A DNA stretch of 64,000 bases from Micromonospora sp. C28SCA-DRY-2 (GCF_030519475.1 NZ_JAUMKD010000005.1:427324-491323), one strand, 5' to 3'. Counted from the first letter of the stretch, positions 34,075 through 44,400 are shown. Notes: generated by a model from the sequence alone, not told the origin. Numbers and translations are program-made.

Positions 34075-35250
34075 ATGATGAACCCACGACGATGGGCCGG
34101 CTTCGCCACCGCGACGCTGGCCACGGCGGGCCTGGTCCTGGCCGCCACGGTGCACACCGCCGTGGCGGCGCCGGCCGGCGGCACTGTCGAGGCGGCGGTG
34201 ACCGCGAAGCTGCTGGGGCAGGCCCGGGTGGCCGGGGCGGTGGCGGCCAACCGGCCCGACACCCGGATCACGGTCACCCGGCGGGACGGCCGCTGGGCGT
34301 TCGGCACGGCCGTCGCGGTCGCGCCGCGTACCGAGGACGCGCATCCGGTCGGCGGGGTCTTCGTCGCGCACGGCCGGGCCGGCGCCTGGCGGGTGGCGTT
34401 CGACGGCGAGCCCGGGTTCGCCGCGTTGGCCGCCGAGTCGCCCCTGGTCAACGCGGCGGAGAAGGCGGTCTTCGGCACCGCGCCGAGCCCGATGTACGCC
34501 GGTGGCGACTACCGGACCGGGATGGCCCTGCCGTTCGCGGTCGGGCAGACCTGGACCCTCGGCGGCGGCCCGCACGGCTGGGGCGGCAGCGAGACGCCGT
34601 ACAGCTCGATCGACCTTTCCGGGGGCGACCAGGTGGTCCGCGCCGCGCGGGCGGGCACCGCGTACACCATGTGCCAGGGCTGGATCCGGGTGATCCACGA
34701 CCGGGGCTACTCGACCGACTACTACCACCTGTGGAGCAGCATCTCGGTCAACGGCGCCGCGGTCGGCCAGGGGGCGTATCTCGGCTACACCGGCACCGAC
34801 GTCACCTGCGGCGGGGCCGCCTACGGCCGGCACGTCCACTTCGGGCTGCGGCAGAACAGCTCGTACGTGCCGATCGCCGGGCACGACATCGGCAAGTGGG
34901 TGTTCGGCAACGGTGCGGCGGCCTACCAGGGCGGGGCGCGGCACGGCTCGGCCTGGGTGGGCGCCGGCGGGGCTCTCCACAACTACGGTGCCCTGGGCCT
35001 CACCCAGGCGGTGGTGGACGCCAACGGCGGCGGCACGTTGACCCGCCGGGCCGGCCCCGGCACCGGCTACGCCGCGCTGGGGTCGCTCGCCGACGGCGCC
35101 ACGGTGAGCGTCTCCTGCTCGGCGAACGGCACCACGCACACCGGCCGGTACGGCGCCACCGCGCTCTGGGACCGGCTCACCGACGGCAGTTGGGTCTCCG
35201 ACGCGTACCTCTGGACCGGCGTGAACGGCCCGGTCAACGGCTGGTGCTGA
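34075..35250 (+). CDS. Secreted M23A beta-lytic-type metallopeptidase with SH3-like C-terminal domain
   Basis: The product is 391 residues. A signal peptide (about 1-33) is followed by a pro-region of about 110 residues. The catalytic domain has the M23A arrangement: H167 in GGPHGWGG, D180 in SSIDLSGGD, and H253-V-H255 in GRHVHFGLR. H167, D180 and H255 are the expected zinc ligands and H253 the catalytic residue. SMART-type SH3 residues follow from about 300 (LTRRAGPGTGYAALGSLADGATV). Family members cut glycine-containing peptide links in cell walls, so it probably lyses competing bacteria or remodels wall. AAAAGGGG 6-7 bases upstream supports ATG 34075; ATG 34078 is possible. Confidence 0.88.
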   Translation: MMNPRRWAGFATATLATAGLVLAATVHTAVAAPAGGTVEAAVTAKLLGQARVAGAVAANRPDTRITVTRRDGRWAFGTAVAVAPRTEDAHPVGGVFVAHGRAGAWRVAFDGEPGFAALAAESPLVNAAEKAVFGTAPSPMYAGGDYRTGMALPFAVGQTWTLGGGPHGWGGSETPYSSIDLSGGDQVVRAARAGTAYTMCQGWIRVIHDRGYSTDYYHLWSSISVNGAAVGQGAYLGYTGTDVTCGGAAYGRHVHFGLRQNSSYVPIAGHDIGKWVFGNGAAAYQGGARHGSAWVGAGGALHNYGALGLTQAVVDANGGGTLTRRAGPGTGYAALGSLADGATVSVSCSANGTTHTGRYGATALWDRLTDGSWVSDAYLWTGVNGPVNGWC

Positions 35251-35338
35251 GCCGAGCCCGACCCCGGCCCGCGGTTCGGCGCGGATGCCGGGCGCCATCC
35301 GCCCGGTCCTGGCCGGCGTAGCACGACAGCTCTCCGAA

Positions 35339-35369
35339 CGGCCGGCGGCACCATCGGTGCCGCCGGCCG
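35339..35369 (+). terminator. Hairpin terminator after the M23A peptidase
   Basis: CGGCCGGCGGCACC (35339-35352) pairs perfectly with GGTGCCGCCGGCCG (35356-35369) around a 3-base loop, about 90 bases after the stop codon. Confidence 0.78.
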
Positions 35370-35940
35370 CTGTCATCGCGCGGGCGGTCCGGCGGTGGTC
35401 CCGACGACCGTCCGGACCGGACGGAGCAGGGATGTAACGCCGCCGTGGCGTGGCACGCTACGCACTTTCGTCTGTCTGGAGAAAAGTACTGGCGGCGTCA
35501 GCGAAAGGTCTGGACACGTCGAAGGCAAGTTAGTAGTGTCGGGACACATCAATATGTTTCATCGAGATGAACCGACGGCGCGGTGAGTCTCGATCGAGGC
35601 CACGGGCGGCGCAACACGTCCGGCGGCCACGGCTAGGACCAGGGATGGCACCCCGGGTCGGCGCCCACGCAGGCGCCCCGGTGCGCGAGCGCCGTGGCTT
35701 TGACCGATGCCCGTCCCCTCTCGACCCACACCCCGTCAGCTCCGACGCGGAACCGTGTCTGGTGCCGCGGGCGGTTCGGCTCGCCCGCTGACCCAGGCAG
35801 CACCCCCACAAGCAAGTCAGGACGACCGTGACGCCTGGTCACGGCCGGGGATCCCGTGCGGCCAGGGAGGGGGCGCACGGGCCGGCAGTGCAACGACATA
35901 CGTCGATCAGATGAGTCCTTGGACCGTGAGAGAGGCATCC
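35370..35940 (+). other. Long non-coding leader before the cupredoxin/DUF1080 gene
   Basis: About 570 bases without a supportable gene. The first 200 bases are AT-richer and hold the short dyad ACAT-CAAT-ATGT (35546-35557), a possible operator. The rest is GC-rich with several potential hairpins, for example around GGCGCCCACGCAGGCGCC near 35660. I could not match it to a riboswitch class that I know. GAGAGAGGC at about 35929-35937 precedes the ATG at 35941. Promoter and a structured leader are both possible. Confidence 0.35.
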
Positions 35941-38900
35941 ATGAACGGGTACTCACCGCCCGGCCGGCGCCCGCGAGGCCGGCTCCGCAGATCGGTCACC
36001 GCGGTCGCCACGGCGGTCCTGCTGATGCTGACCGCCGGGCTGGCCGCCGCGCCGGCGACCGCGCGTCCGCTGGACGCGGGACGGTCGACCGCCGGCGCCG
36101 CCGCGCCGCGCCAGGTGCAGGCCCAGGTGCTCACCTGGACCGCCGGCGACAACTTCCTGTCGTACCTGTCGGCGCCCACCACCGCCGTGGCCGGGCCGGC
36201 GACGCTGGTGTTCGAGAACAGTGCGGCGACCGGCAACACCACCGGCATGCAGCACACCCTGACCTTCGACACCACCAACCCGGCGTACAACAGCGACGTC
36301 GACGTGAACATCCTGGCCGACCCGACGGACGCCAACGGCGGCCGGTGGACCGTCGACGTGGTCCTCTCGCCGGGCACCTACCGGTACTTCTGCGCGATCC
36401 CGGGCCACGGCGGGATGAGCGGGCTGCTGGTGGTCACCGGCGGCAGCTCGGACACCACGCCGCCGACCGCGTCCGCGACCGTGTCGGGCGAGCGGGACGA
36501 CAACGGGGCTTACCTCGGGGCGGCGACCGTGACGCTGTCGGCCACCGACTCCGGCTCCGGCGTCGACCGGGTCGAGTACTCCCTCGACGGCGGCACCTAC
36601 GGCACGTACACCGCCCCGGTGACGGTCAACCAGCCGGGCCGGCACACGCTCACCTACCGCGCCACCGACAAGGCCGGCAACACCTCCACGCCGCAGTCGG
36701 TGTCGTTCACCGTGGTGGAGCCGCCCGCCCCGGACACCACGCCGCCGACCGTGACGGCCGCGGTGACCGGGCAGCGGAACGACGCCGGGGCGTACGTGGG
36801 GGCGGCGACGGTGACGCTGTCGGCCACCGACACCGAGTCGGGCGTCGCCCGGGTCGAGTACTCGCTGGACGGCGGGGCGTACGCGACGTACTCGGCGCCG
36901 GTGACGGTCGACCGGGTCGGCGCGCACACGGTCAGCTACCGGGCCACCGACAAGGCGGGCAACACCTCGGCGGCCCAGTCGGTGTCCTTCACCGTGGTCG
37001 ACCCGCCGGCGCCGGACACCACCCCGCCGACCGTCACCGCCGCCGTGGCGGGGGAGCGGGACGACACCGGGGCGTACCTGGAGTCGGCGAGGGTCACCGT
37101 CTCCGCCACCGACGACGACTCCGGCGTCGACCGGATCGAGTACTCCCTCGACGGGCAGCCGTACGCCGTCTACACCGCGCCGGTGACTGTCAACCAGCTC
37201 GGCCAGCACACCCTGAGCTACCGGGCCACCGACAAGGCGGGGAACACCTCGGCCGCGCAGGCGGTGTCGTTCACCGTGGTGCGGCCACCGGCACCGGACA
37301 CCACGCCGCCGACCGTGACGGCGGCGGTGACCGGGCAGCGGGACGACGCCGGGGCGTACGTGGGATCGGCGACGGTGACGCTGTCGGCCACCGACACCGA
37401 GTCGGGCGTCGACCGGATCGAGTACTCCCTCGACGGGGCCGCCTACATCGGCTACTCCGCGCCGGTGACGGTCAACCAGGTCGGCGCGCACACGGTCAGC
37501 TACCGGGCCACCGACAAGGCGGGCAACACCGCCGCGCCGCAGTCGGTGTCGTTCACCGTGGTGCGGCCGCCGGCCCCGGACACCACGCCACCCACGGCGA
37601 CCGCCACGGTGAGCGGCCAGCGGGACGACGCCGGGGCGTACGTCGGCTCCGCCACGGTCACCGTCTCGGCCACCGACGAGGGCACCGGCGTCGACCGGAT
37701 CGAGTACTCCCTCGACGGGCAGCCGTACGCGGCCTACTCCGCGCCGGTGACCGTCAACCAGGTCGGCGCGCACACGCTCAGCTACCGGGCCACCGACAAG
37801 GCCGGCAACACCTCGGCGGCCCAGTCGGTGTCCTTCACCGTGGTCGACCCGCCGGCACCGGACACCACCCCGCCGACCGTCACGGCCGCGCTCTCCGGCC
37901 AGCTCGACGACGACGGCGCCTACCTCGGCAGCGCCACCGTGATCCTCACCGCCGCCGACGCCGGCTCGGGCGTCGACCGGGTGGAGTACTCCCTCGACGG
38001 GCAGCCGTACGCCCGCTACACGGCGCCGGTGACGGTCAACCGGGTCGGCGGGCACACGGTCAGCTACCGGGCCACCGACAAGGCCGGCAACACCTCGGGC
38101 ACCGCGTCGGTGACGTTCACCGTCGTGGCCAGCGGCGAGCCGGGCTGCCCGGTGCCGGACACCCGGCCGACGGTGTGGCTCGGCACCGTCGACAGCGGCG
38201 TGCCCAACCGGGTCGTCGAGGGCGCCTGCACGATCAACAACGCGATCGAGGACGAGCGGGAGTGGCCGAACCACGGCCAGTTCGTCAAGCACGTCACCGA
38301 GATCGCCGAGCACCTGCACCACCTGGGCCTGATCAACCACCAGGAGCACGGCCGCCTGGTCAGCGCCGCCGCCCGCTCCGGCGTCGGCAAGCCGGACCAG
38401 AAGAGCGGCTACCGGCCGCTGCTGGACTCCTCGGCGGCGTCGTTCAACCGGTGGGAGCAGGTCGGAGCGGGCGGCTTCACCCGCAACGCCGACGGGTCGA
38501 TCACCAGCCGCGCCGTGCCCGGCCTGGGCATGCTCTGGCTCCCCACCGCCGAGTACGGCGACTTCTCGCTGAAGCTGCGGTGGCGGGACGACGCGCCGGG
38601 CACCGGCCGGGCCAACAGCGGGGTCTTCGTCCGCTTCCCGAAGGTGCACGGGCACCCCGCCGAGTCCCGGCCCGAGTGGGTGGCCATCAAGTACGGCCAC
38701 GAGCTGCAGATCCACGACCGCCCCGACGGCGACCAGTACAAGAGCGGCTCGGTGTACGGCTTCGACCGGGTCGACCTCGCCGGCGCCCGGGTCACCCCGA
38801 AGGGCACCTGGAACGACTACGAGATCCGGGTGGTGGGCCAGCACTACTCCGTGTTCCGCAACGGCGAGCTGATCAACGAGTACGTCAACACCCCGGACGC

Positions 38901-39087
38901 GGTGTTCAGCCCGCCCCGGGCCGACGACCCCGGCGGCGCCGGACGCCAGCACGCCAGCGGCCACATCGGCCTGCAGAACCACGGCACCGCCGACGTCGTG
39001 AGCTTCCGCGACGTACAGATCGCGCCGCTGTCCCCGTGCTGCCCCGGCGGCGCGGCCTCCTCTGCCACCTCGAACAGCTGCTGCTGA
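35941..39087 (+). CDS. Secreted protein: blue-copper domain, six OmpL47-type repeats, Cys module, DUF1080 domain
   Basis: The product is 1048 residues. A signal peptide (about 1-41) precedes a cupredoxin-like domain at about 58-165 with a full type 1 copper set: H105 (MQHTLTF), C151, H156 and M159 (YFCAIPGHGGM). Residues 171-734 are six repeats of exactly 94 residues of the OmpL47/Ig-like kind (SGVDRIEYSLDG, SYRATDKAGNTS). A module with C736 and C763 follows. Residues about 820-1025 are a DUF1080 domain (concanavalin-like fold, known from 3-keto-disaccharide hydrolases): FADFSLKLRW-type strand, ANSGVFVRFP, GHELQIHD, and KGTWNDYEIRVVGQHYSVF. The tail is Cys-rich (CCPGG, NSCC). I infer an extracellular electron-carrier plus sugar-binding or sugar-cleaving protein. 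It leads a three-gene unit. Confidence 0.85.
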   Translation: MNGYSPPGRRPRGRLRRSVTAVATAVLLMLTAGLAAAPATARPLDAGRSTAGAAAPRQVQAQVLTWTAGDNFLSYLSAPTTAVAGPATLVFENSAATGNTTGMQHTLTFDTTNPAYNSDVDVNILADPTDANGGRWTVDVVLSPGTYRYFCAIPGHGGMSGLLVVTGGSSDTTPPTASATVSGERDDNGAYLGAATVTLSATDSGSGVDRVEYSLDGGTYGTYTAPVTVNQPGRHTLTYRATDKAGNTSTPQSVSFTVVEPPAPDTTPPTVTAAVTGQRNDAGAYVGAATVTLSATDTESGVARVEYSLDGGAYATYSAPVTVDRVGAHTVSYRATDKAGNTSAAQSVSFTVVDPPAPDTTPPTVTAAVAGERDDTGAYLESARVTVSATDDDSGVDRIEYSLDGQPYAVYTAPVTVNQLGQHTLSYRATDKAGNTSAAQAVSFTVVRPPAPDTTPPTVTAAVTGQRDDAGAYVGSATVTLSATDTESGVDRIEYSLDGAAYIGYSAPVTVNQVGAHTVSYRATDKAGNTAAPQSVSFTVVRPPAPDTTPPTATATVSGQRDDAGAYVGSATVTVSATDEGTGVDRIEYSLDGQPYAAYSAPVTVNQVGAHTLSYRATDKAGNTSAAQSVSFTVVDPPAPDTTPPTVTAALSGQLDDDGAYLGSATVILTAADAGSGVDRVEYSLDGQPYARYTAPVTVNRVGGHTVSYRATDKAGNTSGTASVTFTVVASGEPGCPVPDTRPTVWLGTVDSGVPNRVVEGACTINNAIEDEREWPNHGQFVKHVTEIAEHLHHLGLINHQEHGRLVSAAARSGVGKPDQKSGYRPLLDSSAASFNRWEQVGAGGFTRNADGSITSRAVPGLGMLWLPTAEYGDFSLKLRWRDDAPGTGRANSGVFVRFPKVHGHPAESRPEWVAIKYGHELQIHDRPDGDQYKSGSVYGFDRVDLAGARVTPKGTWNDYEIRVVGQHYSVFRNGELINEYVNTPDAVFSPPRADDPGGAGRQHASGHIGLQNHGTADVVSFRDVQIAPLSPCCPGGAASSATSNSCC
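36451..38142 (+). repeat. Six in-frame tandem repeats of exactly 282 bp
   Basis: Copies begin at 36451, 36733, 37015, 37297, 37579 and 37861, each with GACACCAC followed by CGCC or GCCAC variants, with no insertion or deletion between copies. Long blocks are near-identical, for example the sequence around CTACCGGGCCACCGACAAGG in every copy. Perfect spacing and high DNA identity suggest recent expansion or continuing gene conversion. Each copy encodes one 94-residue beta-sandwich domain. Confidence 0.95.
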
Positions 39088-39103
39088 CCGAAGGGAACCA
39101 ACC

Positions 39104-40072
39104 ATGGCGAAGAACAGGATCGACCGCCGCGCCCTGCTACGCGGCCTCGCCGGCTCCACCGTCGCGGTCGGCGCGGCCAGCCTCGCCGGGGCGCTGCCCG
39201 CCGCGGCGTCCGGCGGCGCCTCCAACGGGCACCTGGTGCCGCGCGGGCACCTGGGCATCCAGCTCTACAGCGTCCGGGACAAGATCGCGCAGTTCGGCTT
39301 CGCGGCGGTCTTCGAGGAGCTGTCCCGCATCGGCTACCGGGAGGTGGAGTTCGCCGGCTACACCCAGGGCGCCGTCGGCCCGATCACGCCGGAGCAGATC
39401 CGGCGCCTGCTCGACGACAACGGGCTGAAGGCGGCCGGCAGCCACCGCGGGCTCGGCGACTTCCGGAACAATCTGGAGTGGGAACTGGACGTCGCCGAGA
39501 CGCTCGGCATGCCGGCGATCGGCACCGCGTCGGCGCCCACCGGCAACCGCACCATCGCCGGCTACCAGGCCGCCGCGGCGGAGTTCAACACCTGGGGCGC
39601 CGCCGCCGCGGCCCGCGGGATCAAGCTCTACCAGCACAACCACACCATCGAGTTCAGCTTCGCGGTCGACCGGCCGGACGTGCGGCTGTACGACCTGTTC
39701 CTGGAGCTGACCGACCCCCGGTACGTGTTCCTGGAGCTGGACATCCTGTGGGCGTACGGCGGCGCCCGCAAGTACCCGGGGTTCCGCCCGGTGGACTACG
39801 TCAAGGCGCACCCGCACCGGTTCCCGCTGTTCCACGTCAAGGACGGCGTGCCGCTGCCCGACCCGCAGCAGGGCAACTCCTACCTGGACGTGGAGTTCGG
39901 CGCCGGCACCATCCCGTTCGCCGAGTTCTTCACCGAGCTCGACGGGGGTGGCCGGTTCACCTACCTGTGGGAGCAGGACACCGCGCCGAGCGCCCAGCCG
40001 AACCCGCCCGGCTCGCTGGGCGCCGCCGAGCGCAGCTACCAGCGGATCGTCGATCTGCGGGGTGGACGGTGA
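39104..40072 (+). CDS. Tat-exported sugar phosphate isomerase/epimerase-like TIM-barrel protein
   Basis: The product is 322 residues. The N-terminus DRRALLRGLAGSTVAVGAA is a twin-arginine signal with cleavage near AAASG. The body is an AP-endonuclease-2-type xylose-isomerase-like barrel: LGIQLYSVRDK, GYREVEFAGY, KLYQHNHTIEFSF, YVFLELDILWAYGG, FHVKDG and FTYLWEQDT. Glu, His and Asp at strand ends suggest a metal site. Relatives exported with DUF1080 proteins are linked to 3-keto-glycoside breakdown in other bacteria. It starts 16 bases after the DUF1080 gene and overlaps the oxidase gene by 4, so the three are probably co-expressed. Confidence 0.88.
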   Translation: MAKNRIDRRALLRGLAGSTVAVGAASLAGALPAAASGGASNGHLVPRGHLGIQLYSVRDKIAQFGFAAVFEELSRIGYREVEFAGYTQGAVGPITPEQIRRLLDDNGLKAAGSHRGLGDFRNNLEWELDVAETLGMPAIGTASAPTGNRTIAGYQAAAAEFNTWGAAAAARGIKLYQHNHTIEFSFAVDRPDVRLYDLFLELTDPRYVFLELDILWAYGGARKYPGFRPVDYVKAHPHRFPLFHVKDGVPLPDPQQGNSYLDVEFGAGTIPFAEFFTELDGGGRFTYLWEQDTAPSAQPNPPGSLGAAERSYQRIVDLRGGR

Positions 40073-41274
40073 GCGCCTGGCGGCTGGTCGAGGACCCACC
40101 GCCGCCGGTGGGCGGCGGGGCCAGCGGCGGCGAGCGGGGCGGCGAGCCGCGCCGGCCCCGACCGAGCACCCGGCGGCTGCTGGTGGTGGCGGCCACCGTG
40201 CTGCTCACCCTGGTCGGCGCCGGCGGCCTGGCCGCAGCCCGCACCGGGTCGTTCTTCGCGGAACGGCCGGAGGGCTGCGCCAAGCCGGACCGCAGCATGC
40301 AGCTGTACGCGGTGGAGCTGCCCAAGGACGGCAACCAGGTCCGGCTCGGCTACGGCCTCACCCCGCAGACCGCCTCCTACCCGGGCCCCACCATCGAGAT
40401 GACCGAGGGGGAGTGCCTCGCCATCACTGTGCACAACCAGGTGCCCGCGGCCACTCTGGAGCAGCTGCGGACCGACCCGGCGCACCCGCTGGGCGTCTCG
40501 TTGCACGTGCACGGGGTCAAGTACACCCAGCTCTCCGACGGCACCGTGCAGTCCGGTTCGTTCGTCCCGCCCGGCGAGTCGCGCACGTACACCTGGTTCG
40601 CGCAGCAGCGGAACAAGAAGACCGGCGCGCCGGGCACGGCCGGCCACTGGTGGTACCACGACCACGTGGTGGGTGGCCCGCACGGCACCCAGGGCCTCGG
40701 CGCGGGGCTCTTCGGCGGGCTGGTGGTCCGCCGCCCCGGCGACCCGAAGCCGGACCGCACCTACACGGTGGTCTTCGGTGACCGGCAGAGCATCAACCTG
40801 CGCCGGGGCGCGGCCGCCGACACCTGCGACGCGCAGCAGCCGCAGCCGGGGCCGACCTGCCTGGTCGCCCGCAAGGGCGAGAAGGTGGAGTTCATCGTCG
40901 TCGGCATCGGCAACGACATGCACACCTTCCACCTGCACGGGCACGCCTGGGCGGACAACCGCACCGGAGTGCTGCCCAACGGCGAACCCTTCGCCGACCT
41001 CGTCCCGACCATCGACAACAAGCCACTCGGCCCGGGTGACTCGTTCGGCGTCACGGTGACCGCCGGCGACTCGGTGGGCCCCGGCCACTGGATGCTGCAC
41101 TGCCACATGCAGTTCCACTCCGACGGCGGGATGTCGACCATGCTGCACGTCCTGGACGAGAACGGGAACATGCCGCCCGGCCACGACCACTCGCACGCCC
41201 ACCCGGCCGGTGGCACCGCGGCCGGCACCACCACCGGCGCGGACACCGCCGCCGGGCAGCACCAGCACAAGTGA
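40069..41274 (+). CDS. Exported two-domain multicopper oxidase
   Basis: The product is 401 residues from GTG 40069 (4-base overlap). The N-terminal 60 residues hold a Pro-rich segment and one hydrophobic helix (STRRLLVVAATVLLTLVGAG), a signal or anchor. All copper motifs are visible: LHVHG, HWWYHDHV, HTFHLHGHAW and HCHMQFHSDGGM, covering the type 1 and trinuclear sites. The length fits small two-domain oxidases rather than three-domain laccases. A His-rich tail (GHDHSHAHPAGG, QHQHK) may buffer copper. It would reduce oxygen to water with electrons from an organic donor or from the cupredoxin encoded two genes upstream, which is an inference. Confidence 0.92.
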   Translation: MSAWRLVEDPPPPVGGGASGGERGGEPRRPRPSTRRLLVVAATVLLTLVGAGGLAAARTGSFFAERPEGCAKPDRSMQLYAVELPKDGNQVRLGYGLTPQTASYPGPTIEMTEGECLAITVHNQVPAATLEQLRTDPAHPLGVSLHVHGVKYTQLSDGTVQSGSFVPPGESRTYTWFAQQRNKKTGAPGTAGHWWYHDHVVGGPHGTQGLGAGLFGGLVVRRPGDPKPDRTYTVVFGDRQSINLRRGAAADTCDAQQPQPGPTCLVARKGEKVEFIVVGIGNDMHTFHLHGHAWADNRTGVLPNGEPFADLVPTIDNKPLGPGDSFGVTVTAGDSVGPGHWMLHCHMQFHSDGGMSTMLHVLDENGNMPPGHDHSHAHPAGGTAAGTTTGADTAAGQHQHK

Positions 41275-41307
41275 CCGCCGGCGGCCGCCGCGCCGCCGAC
41301 GAGGGCC

Positions 41308-41351
41308 GGTGGCTGCCGGCCCGTCCGGAGCTGAACGGACCGGCAGCCACC
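41308..41351 (+). terminator. Hairpin between the multicopper oxidase and ThuA genes
   Basis: GGTGGCTGCCGG (41308-41319) pairs perfectly with CCGGCAGCCACC (41340-41351); the intervening bases can form a smaller stem. It lies 34 bases after the oxidase stop, so the gene at 41463 probably has its own promoter. Confidence 0.72.
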
Positions 41352-41462
41352 ACCCGGCACGGGTCACCGCCGTGGTCCGCGCCCGCCAACCCCGACCGCA
41401 CCGCCTGCTCGAACCGCTCGGACAACGCACCTCCGCCACACCTCACCTGTGAAGGAGTCGAG

Positions 41463-44400
41463 ATGGCTCAGCACCGCTCCCGGCTGTCCAGATGGGTCGG
41501 ACGCCCACCCGTCGACGTCACAGCCTCCCCACGACACACCACCCGCCGGGCCGTACGACGCACCGGCGCGCTCGCCGCGAGCGCCGTGCTCGCGCTCGGG
41601 CTGCTGGCCCTGCCCGCGCAGGCCGCCGCCCCGGCCCCCGTGCGGGCCGCCGCCGACGCCGCGGCGGCGGTGAAGCTGCTGGTCTTCCACGGCCCGGTCG
41701 ACCAGCAGGACGACCCGGTCGGCAAGGCCGTCGACGCGATCCGGGACCTGGGCGGAGAGCACGGCTTCGCCGTCGACGCCTCCGCCGACCCGGCCGTGTT
41801 CACCGTCGGCAACCTGGCCCGGTACCGGGCCGTGGTGTTCCTCTCCGCCAACGGGGTGACCTTGAACGACGCCCAGGAGGCGGCGTTCCAGGCGTACATC
41901 AAGGGCGGTGGCGGCTTCCTCGGCGTGCACGACGCGGCCCGCGCCCAGCCCAGCTCCGCCTGGTTCACCGGGCTGATCGGCACCCGGCCGGCGGCCGGCC
42001 TGCCGAACGCCGAGAAGCCGGTCAGCGCCACGGCGAGCGCCGAGAACCCGCCGAACGAGACCGCCGCGAAGGCGATCGACGGCTCGACCGGCACCAAGTG
42101 GCTGACCTTCAACCCGACCGGCTGGCTCGCGGTGAAGCTGGCCAAGCCGGTGGTGGTCAGCCGGTACGCGCTCACCTCGGCCAACGACTTCCCCGGCCGG
42201 GACCCGAAGAACTGGACCCTGCAGGGCTCCGAGGACGGCACCTCCTGGATCGACCTGGACACCCGCAGCAACGAGACCTTCCCGCAGCGGTTCCAGACCC
42301 GGCAGTTCAGCTTCAGCAACGACAAGGCGTACCAGCACTACCGGCTCAACGTCACCGCGAACGGTGGCGAGCCGCTGGTGCAACTGGCCGAGCTGTGGCT
42401 GATCGGCCCGGACGCCGGCCCGCCGCCGGACAGCACGGTGCAGGAGGCCGTGGTCGACCTCACCGACCGGCAGCACCCGGCCAACGAGGGCCTGCCGCTG
42501 ACCATGAAGCGGTCCGACCAGTGGATCAACTGGGACCCGAGCCCGGTCGGCCGGGTGCACACCGTCGCCCAGGTCGAGGAGGGCACCTACAACCCGGGTC
42601 TGAGCGGCAACGGCGCCTTCCACCCGATCTCCTGGTGCCAGGACTACGACGGCGGCCGGTCCTTCTACACCGGCATGGGCCGCACCGAGGCCAGCTACAC
42701 CACCGACAGGCAGTTCCGCAGCCACCTGCTCGGCGCCATCCGGTGGACCGCCGGCCTGGTCCGCGGCGACTGCCAGGCCACCGTCGCGTCGAACTACCGG
42801 ATCGAGCGGCTGACCACCACCAACCAGCCCGGCCAGCTCGACCAGATCGGTGAGCCGCACGGCCTGACCATCGCACCGGACGGCACTGTCTTCTACATCG
42901 GCAAGGCGGCCTGCCCGTCCGGGCCGGTCGTCAGCTGGGACGACCCGAAGGTCGGCCTCGGCTGCGGCACCATCCACCGGTGGGACCCGAAGACCAAGCA
43001 GGTCAAGCTGCTCACCACGCTCGCCGTGATGGGCAACCGGGGCAGCGGCAGCGAACTGGTCAAGAACGAGGAGGGCCTGGTCGGCATCACGCTGGACCCG
43101 AAGTTCGCGCAGAACGGCTGGGTGTACGTCTACTGGATGCCGCACGAGTCGATCGACCGGGTCAAGCGGATCGGGCAGCGGACGGTGTCCCGGTTCACCT
43201 ACGACGCCGCGAAGCAGACCATCGACCAGAGCACCCGCAAGGACCTGCTGCACTGGGACACGCAGATCCACAGCTGCTGCCACGCCGGTGGCGGCATGAC
43301 CTTCGACGAGTCCGGCAACCTCTACATCGGCACCGGTGACAGCAACTCCTCTGGCGGCTCGAACGGCTACTCCGGCAACAACTGGACCCAGGAGTACCAG
43401 GGGGTCTCGTTCCAGGACGCCCGCCGGACCTCCGGCAACACCAACGACCTGAACGGCAAGATCCTCCGGATCCACCCGGAGCCCGACGGCACGTACACCA
43501 TCCCGCCGGGCAACCTGTTCACCGGCAACGAGGAGGGTGGCGGCAAGACCCGACCGGAGATCTACGTGATGGGCGTGCGGAACATCGCCCGGATCGCCTG
43601 GGACCCGGTCAACGACTGGCTGACCGCCGCCTGGGTCGGCCCGGACGCCGGCGCCCCGAACCCGGAGCTGGGCCCGGCGAAGTACGAGACGGCCACCATC
43701 ATCACCTCCGCCGGCAACCAGGGCTGGCCGTACTGCATGGGCAACCGGCAGCCCTACCGGGACCGCAGCAACACCGACGCCACCGTGCTCACCGGCTGGT
43801 ACGACTGCGACAACCTGAAGAACACCTCGCCGCGCAACACCGGCCTGGTGAACATCCCGCCGGCCCGGGACAACATGATTTGGTACTCGCCGCAGGGCGG
43901 TGGCCCGGTCTACCCGAAGCGCGCCGACGGCAGCGGGCTGCCGACGTACCAGGTCGGCGACGAGACCTTCACCCAGCCGTACCTCAAGGGCGGCGGGCAG
44001 GCCATCATGGACGGCCCGACGTACCAGCGGGAGAACGTCGACGTCGACAGCGGCGTGGCGTGGCCGGAGTACTGGGACAACAAGTGGTTCATCGGTGACC
44101 AGTCCAACGCCAACAACCGGATCGCGGTCACCGTCGACCCGAGCAAGGTCCCGACCGCCGGGCCCCCGGCGTTCGCCGAGGACCTGCGCAGCATCATCCG
44201 CTCGGGCAGCGGCGGCACCCAGCTCCAGTCCTGGATGGACGCCAAGTTCGGCCCGGACGGGGCGCTGTACCTGCTGGACTACGCGGGCGGCTTCTTCAGC
44301 CTGCACCCCAACCAGAAGCTGATCCGGGTCGCCTACCAGGGCGGTCCGGCCACGCCGAACCCGAACCACGCCACCGCACGGGCGGTGGCGCCGAGCACCC

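Noticed and set aside
35370..35940. Leader as a c-di-AMP, cobalamin or glycine riboswitch
   Set aside because: I looked for the conserved cores of these classes and did not find them.
35953..39258. A 1101-codon minus-strand frame with apparent internal repeats
   Set aside because: Its repeats mirror the 282-bp repeats of the real plus-strand gene. No start region or domain supports it.
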